Of a stretch of DNA of 64,000 nucleotides, positions 9,426 to 16,774 are shown piece by piece (position 1 is the first letter of the stretch; each line of letters begins with the position of its first letter). The position numbers were made by a program, and so were the translations under genes. The notes beneath the pieces were generated by a model. It had not been told where the DNA came from and did not search any database. It saw nothing but the letters and a program-made list of their open reading frames with translations. The DNA is from Anaerolineales bacterium (GTDB lineage Bacteria; Chloroflexota; Anaerolineae; Aggregatilineales; UBA2796), in contig JABTTZ010000003.1 in NCBI GenBank assembly GCA_015075625.1, positions 558,001 to 622,000 on the forward strand, given 5' to 3'.

Positions 9426-10484
9426 TTACCCCTGTTTGCGGCGTTCACGCTCCATGACTTGCGTTTTCAACTGCCCACAGCCCGCCTGAATATCAATCCC
9501 ACGCCGGACGCGCACCGTACTGGTGATTCCATGTCGGGTCAGTTCGGCTTGAAAGGCATCGACCCGATCTAGGTCAGAAGGTGCGCCATCGTAGCCGCCT
9601 GTTGGGTTGAGGGGAATCATGTTGACATGACAGAGCAGACCCTTAAGCAGTGTCCCTAAGCGTGCTGCTTGCTCAATCGTGTCGTTCTCGCCGCGAATGA
9701 GCGCCCATTCAAAGGTCACCCGCCGCCCAATTTTGCTGACATAATAACGCGCCGCGCTGATCACATCGGCAATGGGATGGCGGCGGTTGACAGGTAAAAG
9801 GGCATTCCGCTCCTCATCGGTTGCCGCGTGAAGGCTGATCGCCAGCCCCACCTGCAACCCCTCATCAGCAAAGCGGCGCATTGCGGGGACAAGCCCCACC
9901 GTACTGAGCGTGATGTGCCGCGCCCCAATGTTCAGCCCGTCTGGATCGTGCAGCTTGTGGATTGCCTTTAGGGTGTTTTCGTAATTATGGAGCGGCTCGC
10001 CCATGCCCATCAAGACGATATTGCTCAGCCGATCCCCCTGCCCTTCCAACAAGCGGGCGAAGTGAAGCGCCTGCTGGACAATCTCTCCATCGGTGAGGTG
10101 GCGGGCAAAGCCCATTTGCCCTGTGGCGCAGAAAACACAGCCCATCGCACAGCCGGCTTGGGTAGAAATGCACGCCGTCCGCCGCCCATCGTCATATTCC
10201 ATGAGGACGCTCTCAATCAACTGCCCATCGGGGAGGCGAAAAAGGCGTTTCACCGTTTGCCCGTCAATGGAAAGTTGATCGCTGACAAGGGTGAGCGTGC
10301 CGATCACGGTTTCCGCCGCTAAACGCTCTCGAAGCGCTTTGGGAAGGTTCGTCATCGCCTCAAAGGTTTCAACCTTGTTTTGGTAAAGCCACGCCCATAG
10401 CTGCTTGGCGCGGTAGACGGGCTGTTCCCACCCCTTCAGAAGGTCAGTCAGAGCGGGTAGATCAAGGTCATAAAGGGTGATCAT
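9426..10484 (-). CDS. rlmN: 23S rRNA (adenine2503-C2)-methyltransferase RlmN
   Basis: 352 residues, the usual RlmN length. The radical SAM cluster motif 'CAMGCVFCATGQMGF' is at about 112-126. 'LSNIVLMGMGEPLHNYENT' follows, and the C-terminal segment 'RRGIDIQAGCGQL' carries the catalytic cysteine found in RlmN/Cfr enzymes. RlmN methylates C2 of A2503 in 23S rRNA and A37 in some tRNAs using two SAM molecules. RlmN is preferred over Cfr because of the N-terminal 'WEQPVYRAKQLWAWLY' region and the plain housekeeping setting. Confidence 0.95.
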   Translation of the reverse strand: MITLYDLDLPALTDLLKGWEQPVYRAKQLWAWLYQNKVETFEAMTNLPKALRERLAAETVIGTLTLVSDQLSIDGQTVKRLFRLPDGQLIESVLMEYDDGRRTACISTQAGCAMGCVFCATGQMGFARHLTDGEIVQQALHFARLLEGQGDRLSNIVLMGMGEPLHNYENTLKAIHKLHDPDGLNIGARHITLSTVGLVPAMRRFADEGLQVGLAISLHAATDEERNALLPVNRRHPIADVISAARYYVSKIGRRVTFEWALIRGENDTIEQAARLGTLLKGLLCHVNMIPLNPTGGYDGAPSDLDRVDAFQAELTRHGITSTVRVRRGIDIQAGCGQLKTQVMERERRKQG

Positions 10485-10573
10485 ATCGGGGTCTCTACAT
10501 CGTCACGATAGGCGATCCTATCACAGGATTAGGCAGATTGTTAGGGGCTGAGCGCTGATTTTATGCTACACGC

Positions 10574-12043
10574 TCAATACGCGCCATTTCCTAGTAAGAC
10601 ATTCGGAATCGTCCGCAGCAAGATTTGCATATCCAACCCTAGCGACCAGTTCTCAATGTAGTAGATGTCCAGCAAACATTGTTCCTCAAAGGGGATTTTG
10701 CTCCGCCCGCTGACTTGCCACAGCCCCGTAATCCCCGGCAGCGTGTTCAGCCGCTGCCGCTGCCATGCTTCGTAAAGTTCTACCTCGTCGGGCGTTGGCG
10801 GGCGCGGTCCGATAATGCTCATCTCCCCGCGCAGCACGTTGATCAGATTGGGAAGTTCGTCTAGGCTTGTCCGGCGCAGCCAGCGCCCCACCCGCGTCCG
10901 GCGCGGATCGTTTACTAATTTGGGGCGTTTGGGGTCAGCCCCTGTTGTGCGGATCAATTCGGCGTGCATCTTGTCTGCACCGGGAATCATCGTCCGAAAT
11001 TTGATCATCTGGAAGGGGCGCCCATCTTTCCCGATCCGTTTTTGGCTGTAAAAGATCGCCCCCCGCGAATCAAGCCAGACAGAGAGGGAAATCAAGCCCA
11101 TAATGGGGAGCAAAAACGGCAAACTCAGAGCAATCAGCACCAGATCGAGGGCGCGTTTCGTGGCATATTCCGTTGGGTTCATGCGTACTGCACTGCGCAA
11201 GCCTAAAAGGGGTATCCCCTCCAAACTCTCGGCATGAATGTGGCTCATCCCTAATTGAAACAGATCAGGGACAACCCGACAAACAATGTTGTGCGCTTCG
11301 CAATCGCGCACAACGGCGATAATTTTATCGCGAGCATCCCATGGCAAGGCGACAATCACAAGGTCAGCTTCGCGCCCCTTGAGCAACCCTTCTAGATTGC
11401 TCAGGTCGCCTAACCCCTTTAAGCGCCCCATGTCCACTTGACCGCGTTCGGGGTTGTCGTCAAGATAGCCAACGGGGATGTAACTGAGATCGGGCTTTGC
11501 CAGTAGCGCGCTGAGAACAGTCCGCCCGACATGCCCCGCTCCCACCAGCAGAACGCGCTCCAACCCAATATTGCGGCGGCGCATTGCCTGCCGAATCAGG
11601 CGGTAGACAAGGCGAGCCAGCGCTAACAGAAAAACAGTGATCCCCGCCGCCATGATCAGCAAAAGGCGGGAAAAACCACGTGGTTGGAGCAAGAAACTGA
11701 GCGCCATAATCAACACAGTGGCGATTCCTGCCCCGTTAATCAGGCGGTAGATTTCTTCTGTCCAGGTGCGTCCGCGTTCCATGCGGTAAAGCCCGGTGAT
11801 AGGCGGCACAATGACCAAGAGAATGGCGAAGATCAGTGCGTAAGGGATAAAACTAGCAAAGGGCGAAAACAGCGCTTCATCCACCGGGCGGATAATCTGC
11901 CATGTGTAGCGAAGAAGGTATGCCACCCCAAAGGCGGTCAAAACAAGGACAAAATCGATCAGGGGCAAGGCACGGAAATAGCGCCGCGCCCAATCAATCT
12001 TGCCGTTAGAGGGAGCGGTGGTTGGCTGTTCGTGGACAATCAT
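10574..12043 (-). CDS. Polyprenyl glycosylphosphotransferase (exopolysaccharide initiating sugar transferase)
   Basis: 489 residues. About five membrane helices lie in 30-170, then a Rossmann-like domain ('VLLVGAGHVGRTVLSALL') at about 175-290, a further hydrophobic segment ('LDLVLIALSLPFLLPIMG') and a C-terminal bacterial sugar transferase domain with 'FYSQKRIGKDGRPFQMIKF', 'DELPNLINVL' and 'PGITGLWQVSGR'. This is the WbaP/WcaJ-like layout. Such enzymes move a sugar-1-phosphate from an NDP-sugar to undecaprenyl phosphate, starting a polysaccharide repeat unit at the inner membrane face. Its start overlaps the stop of the GT4 gene by 4 bp, so both are probably translated from one message. Confidence 0.92.
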   Translation of the reverse strand: MIVHEQPTTAPSNGKIDWARRYFRALPLIDFVLVLTAFGVAYLLRYTWQIIRPVDEALFSPFASFIPYALIFAILLVIVPPITGLYRMERGRTWTEEIYRLINGAGIATVLIMALSFLLQPRGFSRLLLIMAAGITVFLLALARLVYRLIRQAMRRRNIGLERVLLVGAGHVGRTVLSALLAKPDLSYIPVGYLDDNPERGQVDMGRLKGLGDLSNLEGLLKGREADLVIVALPWDARDKIIAVVRDCEAHNIVCRVVPDLFQLGMSHIHAESLEGIPLLGLRSAVRMNPTEYATKRALDLVLIALSLPFLLPIMGLISLSVWLDSRGAIFYSQKRIGKDGRPFQMIKFRTMIPGADKMHAELIRTTGADPKRPKLVNDPRRTRVGRWLRRTSLDELPNLINVLRGEMSIIGPRPPTPDEVELYEAWQRQRLNTLPGITGLWQVSGRSKIPFEEQCLLDIYYIENWSLGLDMQILLRTIPNVLLGNGAY

Positions 12044-13155
12044 GGTTGAAACGCTTGTTTATAACTGGCTACCGTTTGGCGGGCGGTGTTTTCCCATGTG
12101 AACTGCGCTGCTCGCATCCGTGCTGCTTCGCCTTGCGCCCTTCGCCATGCCCGATCCTGAATCATCTGGTGAAGTGCCGCCGTCCATGCCGAAATATCGT
12201 CGGGGGGAAGGGCTGCGCCTGTCTCGCCTACGGCTTCGGGCAAACTGGAGACATTGGAGACGAAGGCGGGCGTCCCGCACGCCATTGCCTCTGTGACGGG
12301 CATCCCCCACCCTTCAAAAACAGAAGGATAGACGAACGCATCGGCGGCATTGTACCAAAAAATGAGTGCCTCATCAGGCACATAACCCGGGAGAAGCACC
12401 CACCGCCGCAGATCGTGGGCGTCCAATGTCGCCTCAATCGCTGCCAAGCCCCACCCCGCACCCCCCGCCAAAACAAGCGGAATACGATCCTTCTCAGGGA
12501 GCGCCGCATATGCCCGCAGCAGCATTGGGAGATTTTTGCGCGGTTCAAGCGTCCCCACAAAAAGCAAAAAGCGTTCTGGTAAGCCCATACGCTCTCGCCA
12601 TGTGGCAATCTCAGCGATTGGTAGGGGCGCAAAACGAGAGTCCACACCGGGAATGGCGAGGTCAATCTTTTCCTTTGGCACACCCAACAATTCCCTTAGA
12701 TCGGTGGCAGTGGATTGGGAAATCGCCATGATCCGCCGCGCCCGCCGACAGCTAAGCCGTGTGAATGTCCGCAGATAGAGTCGCCGCGAGGCAGGCAGCC
12801 CCTCTGGGTAACGCAGGAAGGTTAGATCGTAAACAGTCAGCACAAAAGGGCGCGGCATAACCAGCGGGGCGACAAATGCCAACTCGTGGACGAGATCACA
12901 GCCGCTCAGTTGGAAGGGTTGAATGACCTGTTCCCACAGGATGCGGCGCAAGGGGCGCTCTGCCACCCAACGCGCCCGCCGAATTATGAAGGCTGGATTG
13001 CTTGGTGGATCGCCCGCCCCAACGAAAACCGTACCGCGCAGGTCGGGAGCAGCGGCGGGAAGATGGGCGAGAAGATTCTGAATATAGCCGTGAATCCCCG
13101 CCCGACGGTAATTTGCTCCCGATGCCAGCAGATGTGCGTTAAGTCCAATATGCAT
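12040..13155 (-). CDS. Glycosyltransferase family 4 (GT-B fold)
   Basis: About 371 residues from the ATG at 13155, which lies 1 bp after the livM stop; a longer reading from 13218 would overlap livM and lacks conservation. Signatures of GT4 enzymes are 'FVGTLEPRKNLPMLLRAYAAL', 'LLPGYVPDEAL' and the acidic 'PSVFEGWGMPVTEAMACGTP' motif that holds the nucleotide-sugar donor. It probably extends a lipid-linked oligosaccharide begun by the adjoining sugar transferase (4-bp overlap). Donor and acceptor sugars cannot be told. Confidence 0.9.
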   Translation of the reverse strand: MHIGLNAHLLASGANYRRAGIHGYIQNLLAHLPAAAPDLRGTVFVGAGDPPSNPAFIIRRARWVAERPLRRILWEQVIQPFQLSGCDLVHELAFVAPLVMPRPFVLTVYDLTFLRYPEGLPASRRLYLRTFTRLSCRRARRIMAISQSTATDLRELLGVPKEKIDLAIPGVDSRFAPLPIAEIATWRERMGLPERFLLFVGTLEPRKNLPMLLRAYAALPEKDRIPLVLAGGAGWGLAAIEATLDAHDLRRWVLLPGYVPDEALIFWYNAADAFVYPSVFEGWGMPVTEAMACGTPAFVSNVSSLPEAVGETGAALPPDDISAWTAALHQMIQDRAWRRAQGEAARMRAAQFTWENTARQTVASYKQAFQP

Positions 13156-13156
13156 A

Positions 13157-14050
13157 TCAGCTAGGGTGTTCCCGATGCTTGCCCCGTCGTCGCCATGTAG
13201 CGGGGTTGAACAAACCAACCAACCCGCTTGGCAAGTAAATGATCACCAACAGAAGCGCTGCTCCAATCAACACGCCGCGCCATTGTTGAGAAAAACGCAG
13301 CACCTCTGGCAAAGCGCGGAGGGCAAACCCGCCCAAAATTGGACCAACAAAAACGGATGTCCCCCCCAAGACGGCAAAAGCGAGGATGTTCACCGCTTGG
13401 GTGAACCCGAAATCATCGGGCTTGATGGTGCGGGAGAGGAAGGTATGAAAAACCCCTGCCAAACCTGCCAACGCCGCGCTGAGCATGAACACGCCAACCT
13501 TTGCATAGACGACGTTGATACCCATCGTTGCCGCCGCCCGTTCATCCTGACGGATTGCCGCCATACCCCGCCCAAAACGCGAGCGATGCAGTCGGATAAT
13601 GAAGTAGCCGACGACGACGACGGCAAAGACAAGATGAGCGGTGTTCACCAGCACGGGGAGGTCTTTCAAACCTTGCCCCCCACCAATAATAACGCGGTCT
13701 TTTATCCCACTAACGCCCGCCGCAATATCATCCACATTGAGAGCTAAAATACGCACCACCTCCCCAAAGCCGATGGTGGCAATGGCGAGATAAATATCGC
13801 GTAGACGTAAGACGGGCAAGCCAATAGGAAGGGCGATCAGAGCGCAGATGAGCGGGGCGACGAGAAAGGTGAGTTCAAAGGGGACATTAAAATAGCGCCA
13901 CGCAACGGCGCTGACGTATGCGCCAATGGACATGAACCCCGCATTTGCCAGCGAGAACATTCCCGTGTAAAGCGTTAGATAGATGCTCAACCCAAGCAGG
14001 GCATCCCGCAGCATCTGGTTAAAGACAACCTCTTGGTAGGGGCTAAGCAC
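13157..14050 (-). CDS. livM: Branched-chain amino acid-type ABC transporter permease LivM
   Basis: 297 residues of a polytopic permease with about 8-9 helices. The LivM signatures are 'IGAYVSAVAWRYF' near the N-terminus, 'IGFGEVVRILALN', 'GMAAIRQDERAAATMGIN' (the coupling loop contacting the ATPase) and 'ILAFAVLGGTSVFVGPILGGF'. LivH and LivM form the membrane channel of high-affinity amino acid (or urea/amide) importers. Only the two permeases are here; the LivG/LivF ATPases and LivJ-type binding protein are not in the window. It overlaps livH by 8 bp. Confidence 0.92.
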   Translation of the reverse strand: MLSPYQEVVFNQMLRDALLGLSIYLTLYTGMFSLANAGFMSIGAYVSAVAWRYFNVPFELTFLVAPLICALIALPIGLPVLRLRDIYLAIATIGFGEVVRILALNVDDIAAGVSGIKDRVIIGGGQGLKDLPVLVNTAHLVFAVVVVGYFIIRLHRSRFGRGMAAIRQDERAAATMGINVVYAKVGVFMLSAALAGLAGVFHTFLSRTIKPDDFGFTQAVNILAFAVLGGTSVFVGPILGGFALRALPEVLRFSQQWRGVLIGAALLLVIIYLPSGLVGLFNPATWRRRGKHREHPS

Positions 14051-14936
14051 GGGTCACGTCTTTCTGCCCAATCAACCCCTGTGGGCGGACAATGAGCATA
14101 AGGAAAAGAATGACAAAGACTACCGCGTCGCGGTAGTTGCTGCCCCCTACGGCAACGCTCAGGCGCTCTAACCCAGAGACGGTAAACCCACCCAAAACCG
14201 CGCCGGGGATGCTCCCCATCCCGCCAAGGATAATTGCCGTCAAGCCCTTCAGTGCCACTTGATCGCCCATGAACGGCAGCACCGAGTTATACGTTAGCCC
14301 ATAAAGCATTCCGGCAATTCCCGCCAACGCTCCGGCAAGGAAGAATGTGCTGGCGAAGATGCGTCCGACGTTCACCCCTAATAATGAGGCTGTACGGGCA
14401 TTGAACGCCACCGCCCGCATCGCCTGACCAAGTTTCGTTCGGGTGACGATGAGGTTTAAGAGGCTCATCAACACGAGCGCCGTCACCAACACAATGACCT
14501 GAATCAGCGTCACGCGGAAGGGTAAGCCGGGAATTGCGCCAGCGGGAAGGATATCGAAGGGGAAGCGGCGCGGATCGGGCGTGAAAACAAGTTGGGCGAT
14601 GCTCACCAGCAGAGTTGCTGCGCCAATACTGGCGATCAGTTGGGCAATACGCGGGGCATTCCGGCGGCGCAGCGGGCGAAATGCCACCGTATCCACAGCA
14701 ACGCCGAGCACCCCCGCCCCAATCATGGCAATCGGAAAGGCAATCAGCAGCGGGAGTTTCCATTCAAGGACGCTGTATAACCCGAAATAAGCGCCCCACA
14801 TGAATACCGCGCTGTGGGCAAGGTTCAGCGTGCCGAGGATGCTGAACACAAGGGCATAACCGAGGGCAAACAGGCTGTAAATTGCACCGAGGGCAACCGC
14901 GTTGGCAACTTGTTGAAGGAATTCGTTGGCGATCAT
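14043..14936 (-). CDS. livH: Branched-chain amino acid-type ABC transporter permease LivH
   Basis: About 297 residues from the ATG at 14936; a longer frame reaches 15011, but its first 25 residues look non-coding. Motifs typical of LivH are 'NAVALGAIYSLFALGYALVF', 'LGTLNLAHSAVFMWGAY', 'GQAMRAVAFNARTASLLGVN' (coupling loop) and 'GLTAIILGGMGSIPGAVLGG'. It partners LivM, whose start overlaps its end. It is the first gene of the leftward run that begins next to the DnaA-box cluster. No strong ribosome binding site is seen before either start. Substrate is unknown without the binding protein. Confidence 0.92.
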   Translation of the reverse strand: MIANEFLQQVANAVALGAIYSLFALGYALVFSILGTLNLAHSAVFMWGAYFGLYSVLEWKLPLLIAFPIAMIGAGVLGVAVDTVAFRPLRRRNAPRIAQLIASIGAATLLVSIAQLVFTPDPRRFPFDILPAGAIPGLPFRVTLIQVIVLVTALVLMSLLNLIVTRTKLGQAMRAVAFNARTASLLGVNVGRIFASTFFLAGALAGIAGMLYGLTYNSVLPFMGDQVALKGLTAIILGGMGSIPGAVLGGFTVSGLERLSVAVGGSNYRDAVVFVILFLMLIVRPQGLIGQKDVTRA

Positions 14937-15143
14937 GAAAGAAGGGTTTTCTGAACATCGGTATGAATTAGGCGAATCAGTGAATGCATCCAGTCGATCA
15001 AAACCGATCACGACTAGGGAGCATACTCACCTCAATGCCCCTGATAGTTTACACCAAGCCCAGCAAACTCGTAAGCGTCGGGGCTAGGTTCTGTTGACAG
15101 TGTAATCCCAGTGATCCCGCCTTACGTTCTAAAAGAGGATGGA

Positions 15144-15404
15144 TTCCTTATTATGAATCATTCTATAGTTTGTAGTAGCCATAGGGGGTGTGGATATGTG
15201 GATAACTCCCTCAAAATCTGCCTGAACCCGCATGGTGAGGGGGAAAAGTTTTCAACACCCTATGTTGAAAACTCGCCAAGTTTTCAACACTTTCCACAAG
15301 TTTGTTTGGGTTGATCGATGGTGGGGAAGAGATGTGTTGAAAAGTGCCAAAGTTATCCACAGGTTTTCAACACAAAAGGGTGAGTTTTCAACAGGTTTTC
15401 AACA
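15144..15404. other. oriC: Candidate chromosomal replication origin (DnaA-box cluster)
   Basis: Eleven DnaA-box-like 9-mers lie in 15189-15404. Two are perfect TTATCCACA (15197-15205 on minus, 15353-15361 on plus). Seven are identical TTTTCAACA (plus at 15249, 15281, 15364, 15385, 15396; minus at 15263, 15335). Two are near-matches (ATATCCACA at 15189 on minus, CTTTCCACA at 15290). An AT-rich stretch (15144-15178) adjoins and could be the unwinding element. Every gene to the left of the cluster runs leftward and most genes for the next 10 kb to the right run rightward, as expected at an origin. dnaA and dnaN are not nearby, so a DnaA-titration or regulatory site is the main alternative. Confidence 0.62.
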
Positions 15405-15438
15405 CCTTAAAACGTACCCCTCCGAATTCAACCCCCGC

Positions 15439-15468
15439 TTGCCTTTCTCCACCATCCTATGTTATACT
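15439..15468 (+). promoter_or_regulatory. Sigma-70-type promoter upstream of the SAM riboswitch
   Basis: TTGCCT (15439-15444) and TATACT (15463-15468) are separated by 18 bp. The predicted start near 15475 coincides with the 5' edge of the riboswitch aptamer, which supports the assignment. Confidence 0.6.
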
Positions 15469-15473
15469 CTCTC

Positions 15474-15566
15474 GTGGACATCAGGAGCGGTTCGGGAAAC
15501 ATCCGAACCCGGCAACCTGGGACGGACACCCCAAGGTGCTATCCCGCGAAGACTCGCGGGGATGCG
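15474..15566 (+). ncRNA. SAM riboswitch (SAM-I/SAM-IV clan)
   Basis: The core shows the S-box landmarks in order: 'CAGGAGCGG' (5' side of the junction), a hairpin with 7-bp arms GGTTCGG/CCGAACC, 'CCGGCAACC', a short GGG/CCC hairpin, 'AAGGTGCTA' and a hairpin CCCGCGA/TCGCGGG. The first and last segments (CATC and GATG) could close a short P1. SAM-I-clan RNAs bind S-adenosylmethionine and usually shut off methionine or sulfur genes. A promoter precedes it and an intrinsic terminator follows before the ACT-domain genes, so transcriptional attenuation by SAM is likely. The exact subclass (SAM-I, SAM-IV or a variant) needs a covariance-model search. Confidence 0.75.
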
Positions 15567-15627
15567 GCTTTTTGAAGGATTTTCCTTCGTGAGCAAACCA
15601 AGTGTCTGAACGATGCCGACCATCACA

Positions 15628-15674
15628 CGCCTACAACCCCTGATTGTCCGGGATTGTGGGCGTTTTTGTTTGTT
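15628..15674 (+). terminator. Intrinsic terminator of the SAM riboswitch leader
   Basis: A 13-position stem (15628-15640 with 15650-15662, containing one mismatch and one G-T pair) is followed by a T-rich tract from 15663. It lies between the aptamer and the first ORF, as in riboswitch-controlled attenuation. Confidence 0.65.
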
Positions 15675-15753
15675 GAGGGAAGGTCGGTGTCGCCTCCCAC
15701 AGGCTTGCCTCCTGATCACTGAACCGAATCACCTATGACACGGAGCAGAGATC

Positions 15754-16332
15754 ATGAGTCAGCAGATTTTTCTCAGCAGCGCTTATACCTTGATTGGTGT
15801 GGATCGTTTCGGGATCGGTAATCCTCCCGACCTTACCGGACGGGCGTACCTCGCCGCCGCCGAAGCGAACGTGACGCCTTTGGTCATGTCGCAGGCGTGC
15901 GCAACGGGCAATTTTTGCCTTGTTGTACCTCAAGAGGGGGCATTTGCCTTACTGGATTCGCTGCGGGCGAATTTTCAAGAAGAAATTACTACGATTTGGG
16001 CGCGGTTCGATGTGGCACTTCTTCGCGCTCCGTTCACCGCAGTGGAGGCACTCGGTGCGGCGGGAGTGAATCTTCTCTTTATTCATTCCGCGGGCATAGG
16101 CGAGGCGTGGCTTGCCCTTGCCAATGACGATCTCCCCCGCGCCGAACAAGTACTACACCCGCTAGTCACCTCATGCTATACTGGTTCTACTCATCCTACC
16201 GATGCCGAAAACACGGTTACAACCCACATCCAACACCATGCCTCATACCTTCACCCTGATCGCTCTGCCCGGAACTTACGCCGTGTGCCGCCTGCGGGCG
16301 AATGCGCCCCTTCCGGCGTGGGTGCGTATTGA
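15754..16332 (+). CDS. Tandem ACT-domain protein, aspartokinase-C-terminus-like
   Basis: 192 residues. The first about 140 residues look like the two regulatory ACT domains of an aspartokinase without the catalytic kinase: 'LTGRAYLAAAEANVTPLVMSQ' is followed by 'NFCLVVPQEGAFALLDSL', then 'ALGAAGVNLLFIHSAG' and 'AWLALANDDLPRAEQVL'. ACT domains bind amino acids. The SAM riboswitch and terminator directly upstream suggest a role in methionine or aspartate-family regulation; that is inference. The last 50 or so residues are His/Arg-rich, do not look like ACT sequence and overlap the next gene out of frame, so the true end of the conserved protein is uncertain and a frameshift is possible. Confidence 0.65.
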   Translation: MSQQIFLSSAYTLIGVDRFGIGNPPDLTGRAYLAAAEANVTPLVMSQACATGNFCLVVPQEGAFALLDSLRANFQEEITTIWARFDVALLRAPFTAVEALGAAGVNLLFIHSAGIGEAWLALANDDLPRAEQVLHPLVTSCYTGSTHPTDAENTVTTHIQHHASYLHPDRSARNLRRVPPAGECAPSGVGAY

Positions 16333-16690
16333 TGATTCCGGCGGCTTCGTCTCCGTCACCCGCACACCAGAGGAACTCTCTCTTGTTGTGTCCGATGCCG
16401 CCCTACCACCGGGGCTGCGAACGGAGGATGCGGCAGGTAGTTACGAGGTTTTTGAGGATCATCCTGATCTCAAAGCAGAACGAGGCTGGACAGCGCTGCG
16501 CATCGCCGGAACGCTCGATTTTGGGATGACGGGCGTCCTTGCTGCGCTCACCGGCGTTTTAGCGCCGGTGGGGATCACCGTTTTCACCATCTCCACCTAT
16601 GACACCGATTATCTCTTTGTGCGCCACGAGAGCCTAGAGCGGGCGGCGCGTGTTCTCCGTTTAGAGGGGCATACCATTGATGTAGGCTGA
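16238..16690 (+). CDS. ACT-domain protein (ACT_7/CASTOR-like)
   Basis: About 150 residues from the ATG at 16238; an ATG 12 codons earlier is possible and neither has a clear ribosome binding site, which suggests translational coupling to the preceding ORF. The C-terminal half, 'LDFGMTGVLAALTGVLAPVG' then 'ITVFTISTYDTDYLFVRHE', is a typical ACT_7-type domain. The N-terminal half has a partner beta-alpha unit ('GGFVSVTRTPEELSLVVSD'). Relatives sense amino acids such as lysine, threonine or arginine. It overlaps the first ACT gene by 95 bp, and both follow the SAM riboswitch. Confidence 0.75.
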   Translation: MPHTFTLIALPGTYAVCRLRANAPLPAWVRIDDSGGFVSVTRTPEELSLVVSDAALPPGLRTEDAAGSYEVFEDHPDLKAERGWTALRIAGTLDFGMTGVLAALTGVLAPVGITVFTISTYDTDYLFVRHESLERAARVLRLEGHTIDVG

Positions 16691-16719
16691 CGCCTTTCCC
16701 ACGCTCAAGCACCGCTCAC

Positions 16720-16746
16720 TTTCTAGACCCTTCGCAGCGTTATAAT
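16720..16746 (+). promoter_or_regulatory. Putative promoter of the propeller/SH3b gene
   Basis: A perfect TATAAT at 16741-16746 has only a weak -35 match upstream (about 16720). Transcription would begin near 16753, so the ATG at 16754 would be almost leaderless. The ATG at 16775 would have GGAAAGG (16756-16762) upstream. This decides the start used below. Confidence 0.45.
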
Positions 16747-16774
16747 CAGGGCTATGGAAAGGGTTATAGCGATT

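Noticed and set aside
15189-15404. CRISPR-like or tandem repeat array
   Set aside because: The repeats are 9-mers in both orientations with irregular spacing, matching DnaA boxes rather than a CRISPR repeat-spacer pattern.
15111-15609. Plus-strand ORFs across the DnaA-box and riboswitch region
   Set aside because: Their translations are low-complexity products of the repeated TTTTCAACA boxes and the riboswitch sequence, without ribosome binding sites.
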